From: Bacteroides sp. M10
Lineage (GTDB): Bacteria > Bacteroidota > Bacteroidia > Bacteroidales > Bacteroidaceae
Length of the DNA stretch: 64,000 nucleotides
Reading direction: 5' to 3'
Assembly: GCF_014334015.1 (NCBI RefSeq)
Contig: NZ_CP060488.1
Span: forward strand, 2,500,501 to 2,564,500
Shown: in pieces, positions 9,316 to 23,817 of the stretch
Layout: each line of letters starts with the position of its first letter
Numbering within the stretch: the stretch's first letter is position 1
Program-made: the position numbers and the translations under genes
Notes under the pieces: generated by a model
Seen by the model: only the letters and a program-made list of their open reading frames with translations
Told to the model about the DNA's origin: nothing
The model's database searches: none

Positions 9316-10926
9316 TCAATATCCCGGATTCTGAGTCATATTTGTATTCGTCAGCGTTTCTGTTTTCGGTATCGGATAGAGATTATAGATCGAACTCACA
9401 CCGTTTCCTTCAAAGGAACCGCCTTTCCAATCCCAGAGGTAGGTGCTTGAGGTGAAATAGCCATAACGGATCAAATCTGTGCGTCTGAATCCTTCCAGAT
9501 ACAATTCGCGGGCACGTTCATCCAGAATATAATCTAATGTCAGGTTATTGGCAGAGGGTATTTCTGTTGCTTTGGCACGGTCTCTGAGGGCTTTGATATC
9601 CAACCAAGCATTTTGTTGTGCATTTGCGCCGCCTGCTCTCAAATAGGCTTCCGCGCGAATCAGATAAGCTTCCGCCAAACGGAAGAACGGAATGTCCGTA
9701 TCAGGAATTTTAGCATCGTGAGCGGGTTGTCCGTCCGAGCGCAGATTACTCCATTTCATAAATGAAAGTCCGTCGGTGAATTTACCTACACTTTCCAGTT
9801 CGGCTTTGCGACCGGTTGTATAGAACAAGGCGCGTTCATCTTTTGCAGCAGCCTGCACATCTCTCACATTCTGCCATTTATTATCGGTATATTCGGTGAA
9901 AGGAATATCCTCACTGTTTGCGAAGAACTTGTCAACCAGTGCTTTGCGTGTACGGATACATTCCCAAGGGTCATTTGTTCCGCGATTCGGCATGTCGCTC
10001 TTTTGCGTTGCAGCAATCAGGAAGTAACTTCCTCCGTAACTCTTTGCTTGTACACCATCCTGACGGATAGAAAGGATGATTTCTTTTTTAGCATCGGGAT
10101 TTTCATCATTGTCTGCCATAAAAAGTTGTTCGTAATTTCCACACAATCCGTATCCATTGGAGGGATCGAGCACTTTGCCGGCATAGGTGATAGCATCATT
10201 CCAACGCGGTTGTCCGGTGTATACTTCGGCATTGAGATACAAACGGGCACGCAGCAACCAGCAAGCAGCTTTGTCGGCACGTCCGAAAGGAGCTTGACGC
10301 GGTTCGCTCATATCATTTTCGATGCTTTCCAGTTCGCTTTCAATATAAGCGAACAGTTCGGAGGCCGTCTTTTGAGGAGGATTCTCTTTGGAGAAGTGTT
10401 CGGTGAAAGGAGCTTTTCCGAAGGTGTCCATCAGATAATAGTAAAATAAGGAACGGAGAAAACGGGCTTCGGCACGTTGCTGAACGGAGGTAGCATCCTC
10501 TTTTCCGGCGATCTGATCCAGGAAGAAATTGCAGAGTGTGATATTATATGCTAAACGATTATATAATATTTCTGTCTGCTGATGAGAGGAGTTCCAACGC
10601 ATATAAGTTAGTTCGGGGATACCGGCATTTTCTTGCCAGGTCCATATCATCTCATCAGTGCCATATTCATTGTTAGTGAAAAGAGCGCGATAGAAACAGG
10701 ATTGACCTTCGTCCTTTACTGCGATATCCGGATCTTCGCTCAATTTTTGTCCGGTAAGTCCCAGTGAAGCGTATAGTTTGGTAAAGTACATATCTTGGTC
10801 GAAGGTGGCAGTCATCTGAGGATCGATTGGAGATATATCCAGGTCATTGATACAGGAGGTCATTCCGGTGGTCAGGCTAAGGAACAACGCTGCTGAAACT
10901 ATTGATTTTATATATTTGAACTTCAT
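9316..10926 (-). CDS. susD: SusD, starch-binding lid lipoprotein
   Basis: The 536-residue lipoprotein has its lipobox at GMTSC (C25). The body is a RagB/SusD fold with TPR-like helices, including LLRARLYLNAEVYTG and LAEAYLIRAEAYLRA. The typical C-terminal block with YLEGFRRTDLIRYG and final ASSIYNLYPIPKTE-like residues is present. SusD caps the SusC barrel and binds starch helices for import. The gene follows susC by 29 nt. Confidence 0.96.
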   Translation of the reverse strand: MKFKYIKSIVSAALFLSLTTGMTSCINDLDISPIDPQMTATFDQDMYFTKLYASLGLTGQKLSEDPDIAVKDEGQSCFYRALFTNNEYGTDEMIWTWQENAGIPELTYMRWNSSHQQTEILYNRLAYNITLCNFFLDQIAGKEDATSVQQRAEARFLRSLFYYYLMDTFGKAPFTEHFSKENPPQKTASELFAYIESELESIENDMSEPRQAPFGRADKAACWLLRARLYLNAEVYTGQPRWNDAITYAGKVLDPSNGYGLCGNYEQLFMADNDENPDAKKEIILSIRQDGVQAKSYGGSYFLIAATQKSDMPNRGTNDPWECIRTRKALVDKFFANSEDIPFTEYTDNKWQNVRDVQAAAKDERALFYTTGRKAELESVGKFTDGLSFMKWSNLRSDGQPAHDAKIPDTDIPFFRLAEAYLIRAEAYLRAGGANAQQNAWLDIKALRDRAKATEIPSANNLTLDYILDERARELYLEGFRRTDLIRYGYFTSSTYLWDWKGGSFEGNGVSSIYNLYPIPKTETLTNTNMTQNPGY

Positions 10927-10955
10927 AATAGTCTACTTTTTAATAAATTACAATC

Positions 10956-13900
10956 TTAGAACTGAAGACTTAGCCCGAACAGGATAGTGATCGGATGAGG
11001 ATAAATGTTCCTGTCAATACCTGCTACTCCGGCATCATTTCCTGAACTGATAACCGATTCAGGATCGAGTCCTGTATACTTGGTGATAACGAAGGGATTC
11101 TGTACAGTACCGTAAATACGGCCGTTGATACCTTTATAAGCCTGGGACTTCAGTAAATTTTTGAAGCTATAACCTACTGTTATGTTATCACAACGCAAGA
11201 ATGAAGCATTCTCAACGAAACGATCGGACAGATAATAGTCTCCCTTTCCTTCAAATCCCAGATTCACGGCAGCTGTCGGGCGGTTGGAATAGTATCCATG
11301 ATTAAAGATTCCTCCCTTGCCGACACTGGATTTACTGGCCAGTACGTCATTGTACACATAGTTATTCAGGCTGGCACGGAGGGCAAAGCTTAAATCCCAA
11401 TTTTTATAAGTGAATTTGGAAGTCAGTCCCATCAATACGTCAGCGGCAGGTTTTTTATAGATATATTTGTCCGAAGCGTTGATGACACCATCTCCGTTAC
11501 GGTCTACGAACATGTTTTCAATCGGTTTTCCATCCTTATCATACACTTGTTGGTAAACGAAGAATGAGTTCATCGGATAACCTACTTTCTGTACCTGGCA
11601 GGTTGCACCGCTAATACCAGTAGATACACCTCCGGTTTCTACATAGTAATTAGAATCATCTCCTCCGGTCAGTTTAGTGATTTCATTTTTGTTCCAAGTG
11701 ATGTTATATCCCAAGTCCCAGACAAAATCTTTGGTTACAATAGGTTTGGCATTGATGGTGAATTCAAGCCCCGTATTTTTTAATGAACCGATGTTGCTGA
11801 TCAGTTGGGTATTAAAGTTAGTCCCCGCCGCAATCTTTACGGTATTGATTAAATCGTCGGTTTTCCGGTAATAGTAATCCATCGAGCCGGAGATACGTCC
11901 GTTCAGGAAAGCAAAGTCGAAACCTGCGTTATAAGTCGTTGTCTCTTCCCATTTCAGGTCTTCGTTATAAGCTTTAGGACGCATAGTGCCATAATAGGTA
12001 TCCCCGAAAGGATAATAACCTCCGGCTGCGTTGACGCGGTACAGTGCCATATAAGGGAAATCATAATCGTCGCCTAAGTTCTGCTGACCCGTGATACCCC
12101 ATCCGAGGCGGAGTTTCAGATCTGACAATACTTCTACGTTTTTCAGGAAATTTTCTTCTTTCAGTTTCCATCCCAAAGCAACAGAAGGGAAGCTACTCCA
12201 ACGGTTGTCTTTAGAGAAACGGGAAGAACCGTCCTGGCGGAAAGTGGCTGTCAGCAAATAACGGCTAAGTAATGTATAATTTACGCGGGCAAAATAAGAA
12301 ACTAATGTACTGTGATGTCCCCAGGCTGTTTGTGAGCGCAGATTCGGATTGTAGGCTTCGCCTGTTAACGGATTTGTTCCTTGTCCGACTTTATATCCGG
12401 TATAGTGGAAATGTTGCTCTTCACCACCCAGTATTACGTCGACATAATGATCCCCGATTTCTTTGGAATATTGTGCATAGGCATTCACCGACAGGTTATA
12501 TTTGTAGCCGTAGTCAGTCCCGTTCCAACCATAGTAATAAGAGCCCGGGGCATAAGGTGAATTTACATTCTTTTCCTTACCTTCCGAGTAGTCACCGCCT
12601 ACGTTAGCATGGATATGCAGGTCAGGGAGGAAGTGGAATTTATAGTCTACTTCTACATTGCTGATAAAACTGGTGTTTCTGGAAGTATGTTTCTTTAGTT
12701 TCAGTAGGGAAACAGGGTTGGCGGTTGAATTACTTTCCAGTGTAAGCGGCCATTCCGGATCGTTATATGAACTACCGTCACTGGTCGGTTGGTAGAATCC
12801 ACCGAAGTTTTTGTACATGTCCGAAGAGTCATATACAGGTTGGGTCGGGTCCATGGTCAAAGCTGCGCCGATAGCCCCGTCGTCAGCATAACGTTGGTTG
12901 GCCCACATCATTTTAGCATTGATATTGAACTTCAGGTGATCTTTAAAGAAAGAGGGTGTCAGATTGACGGAGGCGGTATAACGCTCGAAATTAGATGTCA
13001 TCAGGATCCCATTCTGATTGGTGTAACCGAAAGAAACACGATAAGGCATATTTTTCAAACCACCGCTTACAGTCACGTTATGGTCTGTACTAACGGCTGT
13101 CTGGAAAATTTCTTTCTGCCAGTCAGTGTTTGCTTCACCGAAGGGGCTTGGAGCATTTCCTTCACCATAAAGTTTGGATACGTATCCTTTGAATTCATTG
13201 GCATCCATTACGTCTATTGTCTTTTGCAGTATACCGGCGGAAACGTTACCTTCATAGTTCACCTGTGGTTTGCTGCCTGCTTTCCCTTTCTTTGTAGTGA
13301 TGATAATCACACCATTAGAAGCACGTGAACCATAGATGGCGGTGGCCGAAGCATCTTTCAAAACAGTGAAAGTTTCGATGTCATTCGGGTTTACCATTGC
13401 CAAAGGATTAGTCAAACCTTGCACACCGCTATTATCCATTGCCAGTCCGTCGATAACGATCAACGGATCGTTTTTGGCGTTCAATGATGAACCACCGCGA
13501 ATACGAATCGTAGCTCCTCCACCCGGAGTACCGCTGGAAATTACATTCACACCGGCTATTTTACCTGTTATCATATCCTGTGCGCTGGTGGTTACTCCTT
13601 TGCTGATTTTATCCGGCTTGATGGCAGTAACTGATCCCGTCAAGTCGTTTTTCTTTACTGTTCCGTAACCTACAACGACTACGGCGTCCAATACTTGAGA
13701 GTCATCTTCCAGTGTGACCATTACCGAAGGAGCTGCTTTAATTTCTGCTGCTTTGTAACCGACGAATGTAATGGACAGAATAGAATTTTGAGGAACATTC
13801 AATGTGAAGTTACCGTCAAAGTCAGTGATGGTACCCGTTGTGGTACCCTTGGCAATGACATTGGCGCCAATCACGGGTTCGCCCATAGCATCTTTCACAT

Positions 13901-14003
13901 GTCCTTTGACTGTGATTTGCTGTGCATAAGCGCCCAATGATAAAAACATCCCTATTAACAAGGGGAGAATCGTTTGAACGATTCTAAATTTAACTTGCTT
14001 CAT
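10956..14003 (-). CDS. susC: SusC, TonB-dependent starch oligosaccharide transporter
   Basis: This 1015-residue outer-membrane protein has a signal peptide ending at about AYAQQ. A carboxypeptidase-regulatory-like domain (about 30-105, GEPVIGANVIAKGT) is followed by a TonB box (VLDAVVVVGYG), a plug domain with the SusC-family signature (YGSRASNGVIIITTKKG) and a 22-strand barrel ending in FGLSLQF. There is no N-terminal STN domain, as expected for regulation by SusR and not by an anti-sigma factor. It imports maltooligosaccharides together with SusD. Confidence 0.97.
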   Translation of the reverse strand: MKQVKFRIVQTILPLLIGMFLSLGAYAQQITVKGHVKDAMGEPVIGANVIAKGTTTGTITDFDGNFTLNVPQNSILSITFVGYKAAEIKAAPSVMVTLEDDSQVLDAVVVVGYGTVKKNDLTGSVTAIKPDKISKGVTTSAQDMITGKIAGVNVISSGTPGGGATIRIRGGSSLNAKNDPLIVIDGLAMDNSGVQGLTNPLAMVNPNDIETFTVLKDASATAIYGSRASNGVIIITTKKGKAGSKPQVNYEGNVSAGILQKTIDVMDANEFKGYVSKLYGEGNAPSPFGEANTDWQKEIFQTAVSTDHNVTVSGGLKNMPYRVSFGYTNQNGILMTSNFERYTASVNLTPSFFKDHLKFNINAKMMWANQRYADDGAIGAALTMDPTQPVYDSSDMYKNFGGFYQPTSDGSSYNDPEWPLTLESNSTANPVSLLKLKKHTSRNTSFISNVEVDYKFHFLPDLHIHANVGGDYSEGKEKNVNSPYAPGSYYYGWNGTDYGYKYNLSVNAYAQYSKEIGDHYVDVILGGEEQHFHYTGYKVGQGTNPLTGEAYNPNLRSQTAWGHHSTLVSYFARVNYTLLSRYLLTATFRQDGSSRFSKDNRWSSFPSVALGWKLKEENFLKNVEVLSDLKLRLGWGITGQQNLGDDYDFPYMALYRVNAAGGYYPFGDTYYGTMRPKAYNEDLKWEETTTYNAGFDFAFLNGRISGSMDYYYRKTDDLINTVKIAAGTNFNTQLISNIGSLKNTGLEFTINAKPIVTKDFVWDLGYNITWNKNEITKLTGGDDSNYYVETGGVSTGISGATCQVQKVGYPMNSFFVYQQVYDKDGKPIENMFVDRNGDGVINASDKYIYKKPAADVLMGLTSKFTYKNWDLSFALRASLNNYVYNDVLASKSSVGKGGIFNHGYYSNRPTAAVNLGFEGKGDYYLSDRFVENASFLRCDNITVGYSFKNLLKSQAYKGINGRIYGTVQNPFVITKYTGLDPESVISSGNDAGVAGIDRNIYPHPITILFGLSLQF

Positions 14004-14014
14004 GCATTTAAAAA

Positions 14015-14029
14015 ATTAAAGTTAACAAT
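14015..14029 (-). promoter_or_regulatory. Leader motif ATYGTTAACTTTAAT upstream of susC (copy also upstream of susF)
   Basis: On the minus strand this 15-nt sequence ends 11 nt before the susC ATG. The same sequence, 14 of 15 bases, ends 11 nt before the susF ATG (8094-8108). It may be a translation-initiation element of this operon; function is inferred only from position. Confidence 0.4.
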
Positions 14030-14108
14030 ATAGTAATATTATTTCTCTCTCTTAAAAGTTTCTTTAAAAATACCTATTGAAAACACTTTTTTTAAGACTA
14101 TCCTTTAT

Positions 14109-16406
<2,298 letters not shown>

Positions 16407-16420
16407 TCACTTTTTTGCTT

Positions 16421-16436
16421 GATTAGAATAAAAATA
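16421..16436 (-). promoter_or_regulatory. Candidate SusR operator upstream of susB
   Basis: GATTAGAATAAAAATA (plus-strand reading) lies 24 bp upstream of the susB -7 box. The same element, differing only at two central bases, lies 24 bp upstream of the susA -7 box. It abuts the -33 position, where an activator would touch polymerase. Confidence 0.6.
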
Positions 16437-16522
16437 CAAGTTTGTATAAATGCTAGTATCTTGTTTTATAATTGTTTATCTATCTGATTTCATTGGATAA
16501 ATATAAGTCGTAGTGAACTTGC

Positions 16523-20216
<3,694 letters not shown>

Positions 20217-20336
20217 TGTTATTCACAGATAGCAATATGTTATTACTTCGTAATATACGAGCCAATAATGCTTGTGTATAAAGCAAATATCTACTTTTAG
20301 TGTTCAATAATCCACTGTGCATCTCTCTTTTTTTTC

Positions 20337-20344
20337 TACCTTTG
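20337..20344 (+). promoter_or_regulatory. -7 box (TACCTTTG) for alkaline phosphatase
   Basis: TACCTTTG lies 33 nt upstream of the phosphatase ATG. No clear -33 element. Confidence 0.6.
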
Positions 20345-20377
20345 TAGACAACTAATCTAAAATAAATATACTAGAAA

Positions 20378-21778
20378 ATGAAAAAGTTAGTCTACACACT
20401 GTTCTTTGTCCTTATCTCCGTTGTAGCCAACGGGCAGGCAAAGTACGTATTCTATTTCATCGGAGATGGAATGGGAGTCAATCAAGTAAATGGTACGGAG
20501 ATGTATCAGGCGGAAATTCAAAATGGTCGTATTGGAGTCGAGCCTTTGTTATTTACTCAATTTCCGGTTGCTACCGTAGCAACCACTTTCTCTGCTAAAA
20601 ATTCAGTAACAGACTCTGCAGCTGCAGGTACTGCATTGGCAACAGGAAAGAAAACTTATAATGGCGCTATTTCTGTAGGAGAAGATAAAAATGCTATTCA
20701 GACTGTCGCAGAAAAAGCAAAGAAAGCAGGAAAAAAGGTGGGCGTAACGACTTCTGTCAGTGTGGATCATGCTACTCCTGCCGCATTTTATGCACATCAA
20801 CCCGATCGTAATATGAATTATGAAATTGCTCTTGATTTGCCGAAAGCCAATTTCGATTTTTATGCAGGCGGTGGTTTCTTGAAACCTACCACCACTTATG
20901 ACAAGAAAGAAGCTCCGAGCATTTTCCCTATTTTTGAAGAGGCAGGATATACAGTAGCACGTGGTTACAATGACTATAAGGCAAAAGCTGCAAAAGCAGA
21001 AAAGATGATCTTGATTCAGGAAGAGGGAGCCAATCCTTCTTGTCTGCCTTATGCTATTGACCGCAAAGAGAATGATTTGACATTAGCACAAATTACGGAA
21101 AGTGCTATTGACTTTCTTACTAAAGGCAATAATAAAGGCTTTTTCCTGATGGTAGAAGGAGGTAAAATAGACTGGGCATGCCACGCTAATGACGCCGCTA
21201 CTGTGTTCAACGAAGTGAAAGACATGGATAATGCCATCAAAGTAGCTTATGAATTCTATAAGAAACATCCGAAAGAAACGCTGATTGTGATTACCGCAGA
21301 CCATGAAACAGGTGGTATCGTGCTCGGTACGGGAAAATATGCGTTGAACCTGAAAGCATTGCAATATCAGAAACATTCTGCTGACGGACTTTCACAACGT
21401 ATCAGTGAATTGAGAAAATCAAAAGGCAATAAAGTCACTTGGGAGGACATGAAAACATTCCTCGGCGAAGAAATGGGCTTCTGGAAACAATTTCCTATTT
21501 CTTGGGAACAGGAAAAAACGTTGCGTGATGAGTTTGAGAAATCATTCGTGAAGAATAAAGTTGTATTTGCTGAAAGTCTGTATTCTAAGAGCGAGCCGAT
21601 GGCTGCACGTGCGAAAGAAGTGATGGATGAAATAGCTATGATAGGATGGGTAAGTGGCGGACACTCTGCTGGTTATGTTCCTGTATTTGCTATTGGTGCA
21701 GGTTCTCAACTGTTTGGTGAGAAGATTGATAATACAGAAATTCCTAAAAGAATTGCGAAAGCTGCAGGATATAAATAA
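20378..21778 (+). CDS. Secreted alkaline phosphatase (PhoA superfamily)
   Basis: The 466-residue protein has a signal peptide ending at about VANGQ. The metal ligand is in YFIGDGMG (D30) and the catalytic serine in TDSAAAGTALATG (S80, with D79). TADHETGG near residue 310 carries further zinc ligands, and GGHSAGYVPVFAIG near the C terminus supplies the last histidine block. It should be a periplasmic zinc-dependent phosphomonoesterase. No Pho-box-like regulator site was recognised. It stands alone between susR and a bidirectional terminator shared with efp. Confidence 0.94.
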   Translation: MKKLVYTLFFVLISVVANGQAKYVFYFIGDGMGVNQVNGTEMYQAEIQNGRIGVEPLLFTQFPVATVATTFSAKNSVTDSAAAGTALATGKKTYNGAISVGEDKNAIQTVAEKAKKAGKKVGVTTSVSVDHATPAAFYAHQPDRNMNYEIALDLPKANFDFYAGGGFLKPTTTYDKKEAPSIFPIFEEAGYTVARGYNDYKAKAAKAEKMILIQEEGANPSCLPYAIDRKENDLTLAQITESAIDFLTKGNNKGFFLMVEGGKIDWACHANDAATVFNEVKDMDNAIKVAYEFYKKHPKETLIVITADHETGGIVLGTGKYALNLKALQYQKHSADGLSQRISELRKSKGNKVTWEDMKTFLGEEMGFWKQFPISWEQEKTLRDEFEKSFVKNKVVFAESLYSKSEPMAARAKEVMDEIAMIGWVSGGHSAGYVPVFAIGAGSQLFGEKIDNTEIPKRIAKAAGYK

Positions 21779-21796
21779 TAGAACTGTATGAATATA

Positions 21797-21834
21797 AAAA
21801 ATAGCCGGGAGTCCAAGGACTTCCGGCTATTTTT
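21797..21834. terminator. Bidirectional terminator between phosphatase and efp
   Basis: A 17-bp stem (AAAATAGCCGGGAGTCC at 21797-21814 region with GGACTTCCGGCTATTTT) contains one G-T pair and is flanked by A and T runs on both sides. It serves the two convergent genes. Confidence 0.92.
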
Positions 21835-21849
21835 ATATGTTCTTGCAAA

Positions 21850-22416
21850 TTATGCTTTCACACGTCCTACGTAAGAACCGTCACGAGTATCGATTTCGAT
21901 TGTTTCACCCTCGCTGATGAACAAAGGAACACGTACTGTTGCACCTGATTCCACAGTTGCAGGTTTCAGTGTGTTAGTAGCTGTATCGCCTTTCATACCC
22001 GGTTCTGTGTAAGTCACCTTCATCTGAACCTTGATCGGCATGTCTGCATAAAGTACAGTTTCAGTAGAAGCATCAGAAACAACTTCCAATACTGAACCTT
22101 CGAGCAGGAAGTCAACACCATTAATCAGATCGTGAGCGATAGGATGTTGATCGAATGTTTCCTGGTTCATAAAGATATAATCTTCTCCTTCTTTATACAA
22201 AAATTGGTATGGACGACGTTCTACACGTACATCTTCCAACTTTTCACCGATGTTGAAACGGCGTTCGAGAACGTATCCGCTAACTACATCTTTCAGTTTA
22301 GTACGCATAAAAGTGTTACCTTTACCTGGTTTTACATGCAGGAATTCTACACAGAAATAGAGCTTTCCGTCCATACGGATACAAGTTCCGTTTTTGATGT
22401 CTTGAGCATTAATCAT
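21850..22416 (-). CDS. efp: Elongation factor P
   Basis: The 188-residue protein has the three EF-P beta domains: KOW-like (1-65), central OB (about 68-126) and C-terminal OB (about 131-185, ending SGATVRVPLFISEGE...DGSYVGRVKA). It relieves ribosomes stalled at proline stretches. The domain I loop is PGKGNTF with K32 at the tip; no epmA/B or other modification gene is nearby. A good -7 box lies upstream. Confidence 0.97.
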   Translation of the reverse strand: MINAQDIKNGTCIRMDGKLYFCVEFLHVKPGKGNTFMRTKLKDVVSGYVLERRFNIGEKLEDVRVERRPYQFLYKEGEDYIFMNQETFDQHPIAHDLINGVDFLLEGSVLEVVSDASTETVLYADMPIKVQMKVTYTEPGMKGDTATNTLKPATVESGATVRVPLFISEGETIEIDTRDGSYVGRVKA

Positions 22417-22474
22417 ACTGCTATTTTTCTTATTATATTATTGTTATTTAATTGTTTTCGCAGGAATTCGACTG

Positions 22475-22506
22475 CAAAAGTAATCTAAATCGGTAAAAAA
22501 CACAAA
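22475..22506 (-). promoter_or_regulatory. efp promoter
   Basis: Minus-strand TACTTTTG (22475-22482) has TTTG (22503-22506) 20 nt upstream, close to the TTTG-N19-TAnnTTTG consensus. It lies about 58 nt before the efp ATG. Confidence 0.7.
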
Positions 22507-22556
22507 AACTTTTGAGCAAAAATGAGTTATCTCTTGGTTAATTTAAAAAAAGTGCC

Positions 22557-22564
22557 TATTTTTG
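22557..22564 (+). promoter_or_regulatory. rpmH promoter -7 box (TATTTTTG)
   Basis: TATTTTTG with TTGG at the -33 position (22534-22537) lies 44 nt before the rpmH ATG. Confidence 0.65.
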
Positions 22565-22608
22565 CAGCCCGATTACGTAGAATAATAACATAAAAACAAG
22601 ATACAGTA

Positions 22609-22767
22609 ATGAAAAGAACATTTCAACCCTCTAACAGAAAGAGAAAGAACAAACACGGTTTCCGTGAGAGAATGGCATCGGCTAATGGTCGTAGAGTATT
22701 AGCTGCTCGTCGTGCGAAAGGCAGAAAGAAACTGACTGTTTCTGATGAGTACAACGGACAAAAGTGA
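22609..22767 (+). CDS. rpmH: 50S ribosomal protein L34
   Basis: This 52-residue, strongly basic protein has the L34 signature: [18 protein letters not shown], then [19 protein letters not shown]. It is slightly longer than the usual 44-47 residues because of an acidic tail (SDEYNGQK). It is a structural protein of the large ribosomal subunit. It lies alone between its own promoter and terminator, not next to dnaA or rnpA. Confidence 0.97.
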   Translation: MKRTFQPSNRKRKNKHGFRERMASANGRRVLAARRAKGRKKLTVSDEYNGQK

Positions 22768-22789
22768 TAATCACTTGTCATCAGGAAAC

Positions 22790-22824
22790 AAAAAAGGCGG
22801 AGAATTTAATCTTCGCCTTTTTTG
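22790..22824 (+). terminator. rpmH terminator
   Basis: GGCGGAGA pairs with TCTTCGCC around a 6-nt loop, flanked by A6 and T6 so that the stem extends further. It lies just after rpmH. Confidence 0.9.
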
Positions 22825-22937
22825 TTTCTCTGTTTTTCAAGGGGATAGTATGTTAAAAAGCGGTATTGTTTGCTCTTATTTATGACTTTTTGCTTTTCTT
22901 TGTGAGATTAAATAAAACTCATAAACGAACATACGCG

Positions 22938-23054
22938 ATGGTAGAGTATATCCGGGACTTGAAAACCCGTATCATTATAATAAGGTTGTTGAAATCTATA
23001 GGAGTGGGGATTATAGTTGCAGCAATTCTGGCGATGATAAGCGTCTTTGCATAA
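22938..23054 (+). CDS. Possible small membrane protein
   Basis: An ATG at 22938 opens a 38-residue frame with a basic N-terminal part (MVEYIRDLKTR) and one hydrophobic helix (IGVGIIVAAILAMISVFA). Basic side followed by a membrane segment suggests an N-in single-span protein. The frame can be extended upstream to 22866. No family is recognised and no clear -7 box precedes it, so it may be chance. Confidence 0.35.
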   Translation: MVEYIRDLKTRIIIIRLLKSIGVGIIVAAILAMISVFA

Positions 23055-23107
23055 TAGGTAGGGACATTTTTCATCGCCTACTTTTTAAAAGTTCAACTAT
23101 TTTGTCG

Positions 23108-23115
23108 TATCTTTG
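23108..23115 (+). promoter_or_regulatory. -7 box (TATCTTTG) for the PASTA gene
   Basis: TATCTTTG lies 16 nt before the ATG at 23132 and inside the longer possible frame that opens at 23102, which argues for the later start. A T-rich stretch sits at -33. Confidence 0.7.
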
Positions 23116-23131
23116 GCGCATATTAACAGCA

Positions 23132-23791
23132 ATGCGTATGACTATTAAAGAATTCTTTTCTTTTAAAACCAATAAATATTTCTGGGTGAATATTATCGCC
23201 ATGATTGTGGTGATGGTAGTGATGATATTTGGTGTGTTGAAATGGCTTGATATACATACACATCATGGTGAAAGCGTGGTAGTTCCCGATGTAAAGGGAA
23301 TGACAGTGGAAGAAGCTACGAAGATGTTTCAGAATCACGGTTTGGTATATGTGATTTCTGATACCAAATATGTCAAAGATAAAGCAGCGGGTATCATTCT
23401 TGAACTGAAACCGGGAGCCGGTGAAAAAGTGAAGGAAGGACGTACAGTATACCTGACAGTCAATACGCTGGATGTCCCTTTACGTGCCATTCCCGATGTG
23501 GCGGACAACAGCTCGCTCCGCCAGGCACAGGCCAAGTTACTGAATGCCGGTTTTAAACTGAATCAGATTCAATTGGTAAATGGTGAGAAAGACTGGGTGT
23601 ACGGCGTGAAGTATCAGGGACGTCAGTTGGCTGCCGGAGAAAAGATTCCTTTGGGAGCTTCTTTGACATTGATGGTGGGAGACGGCTCCGGTGACATGTC
23701 GGAAGAAGAGGACTCGGTCGATGTTTCCGTGGATACGGAGAAACCGGTTACGTCGGAATCATCACCTGCTCAAGATGATAGTTGGTTTTAA
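23132..23791 (+). CDS. PASTA-domain membrane protein
   Basis: With the start at MRMTIKEFF the protein has 219 residues. A short cytoplasmic part is followed by one membrane helix (about 18-40, WVNIIAMIVVMVVMIFGV), then PASTA domains outside the membrane: VVPDVKGMTVEEA..., AIPDVADNSSLRQAQ... and a shorter third segment. An acidic Ser/Asp tail follows. PASTA domains bind peptidoglycan fragments or beta-lactams. There is no kinase domain, so it is probably a periplasmic cell-wall sensor or anchor. It is followed closely by the pseudouridine synthase and ddl genes. Confidence 0.85.
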   Translation: MRMTIKEFFSFKTNKYFWVNIIAMIVVMVVMIFGVLKWLDIHTHHGESVVVPDVKGMTVEEATKMFQNHGLVYVISDTKYVKDKAAGIILELKPGAGEKVKEGRTVYLTVNTLDVPLRAIPDVADNSSLRQAQAKLLNAGFKLNQIQLVNGEKDWVYGVKYQGRQLAAGEKIPLGASLTLMVGDGSGDMSEEEDSVDVSVDTEKPVTSESSPAQDDSWF

Positions 23792-23817
23792 TAGATAAAT
23801 AACAGAAACGGACTCGC

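Noticed and set aside
23102..23131. Earlier start for the PASTA protein
   Set aside because: It begins within the -33/-7 promoter region, so it would not be on the transcript.
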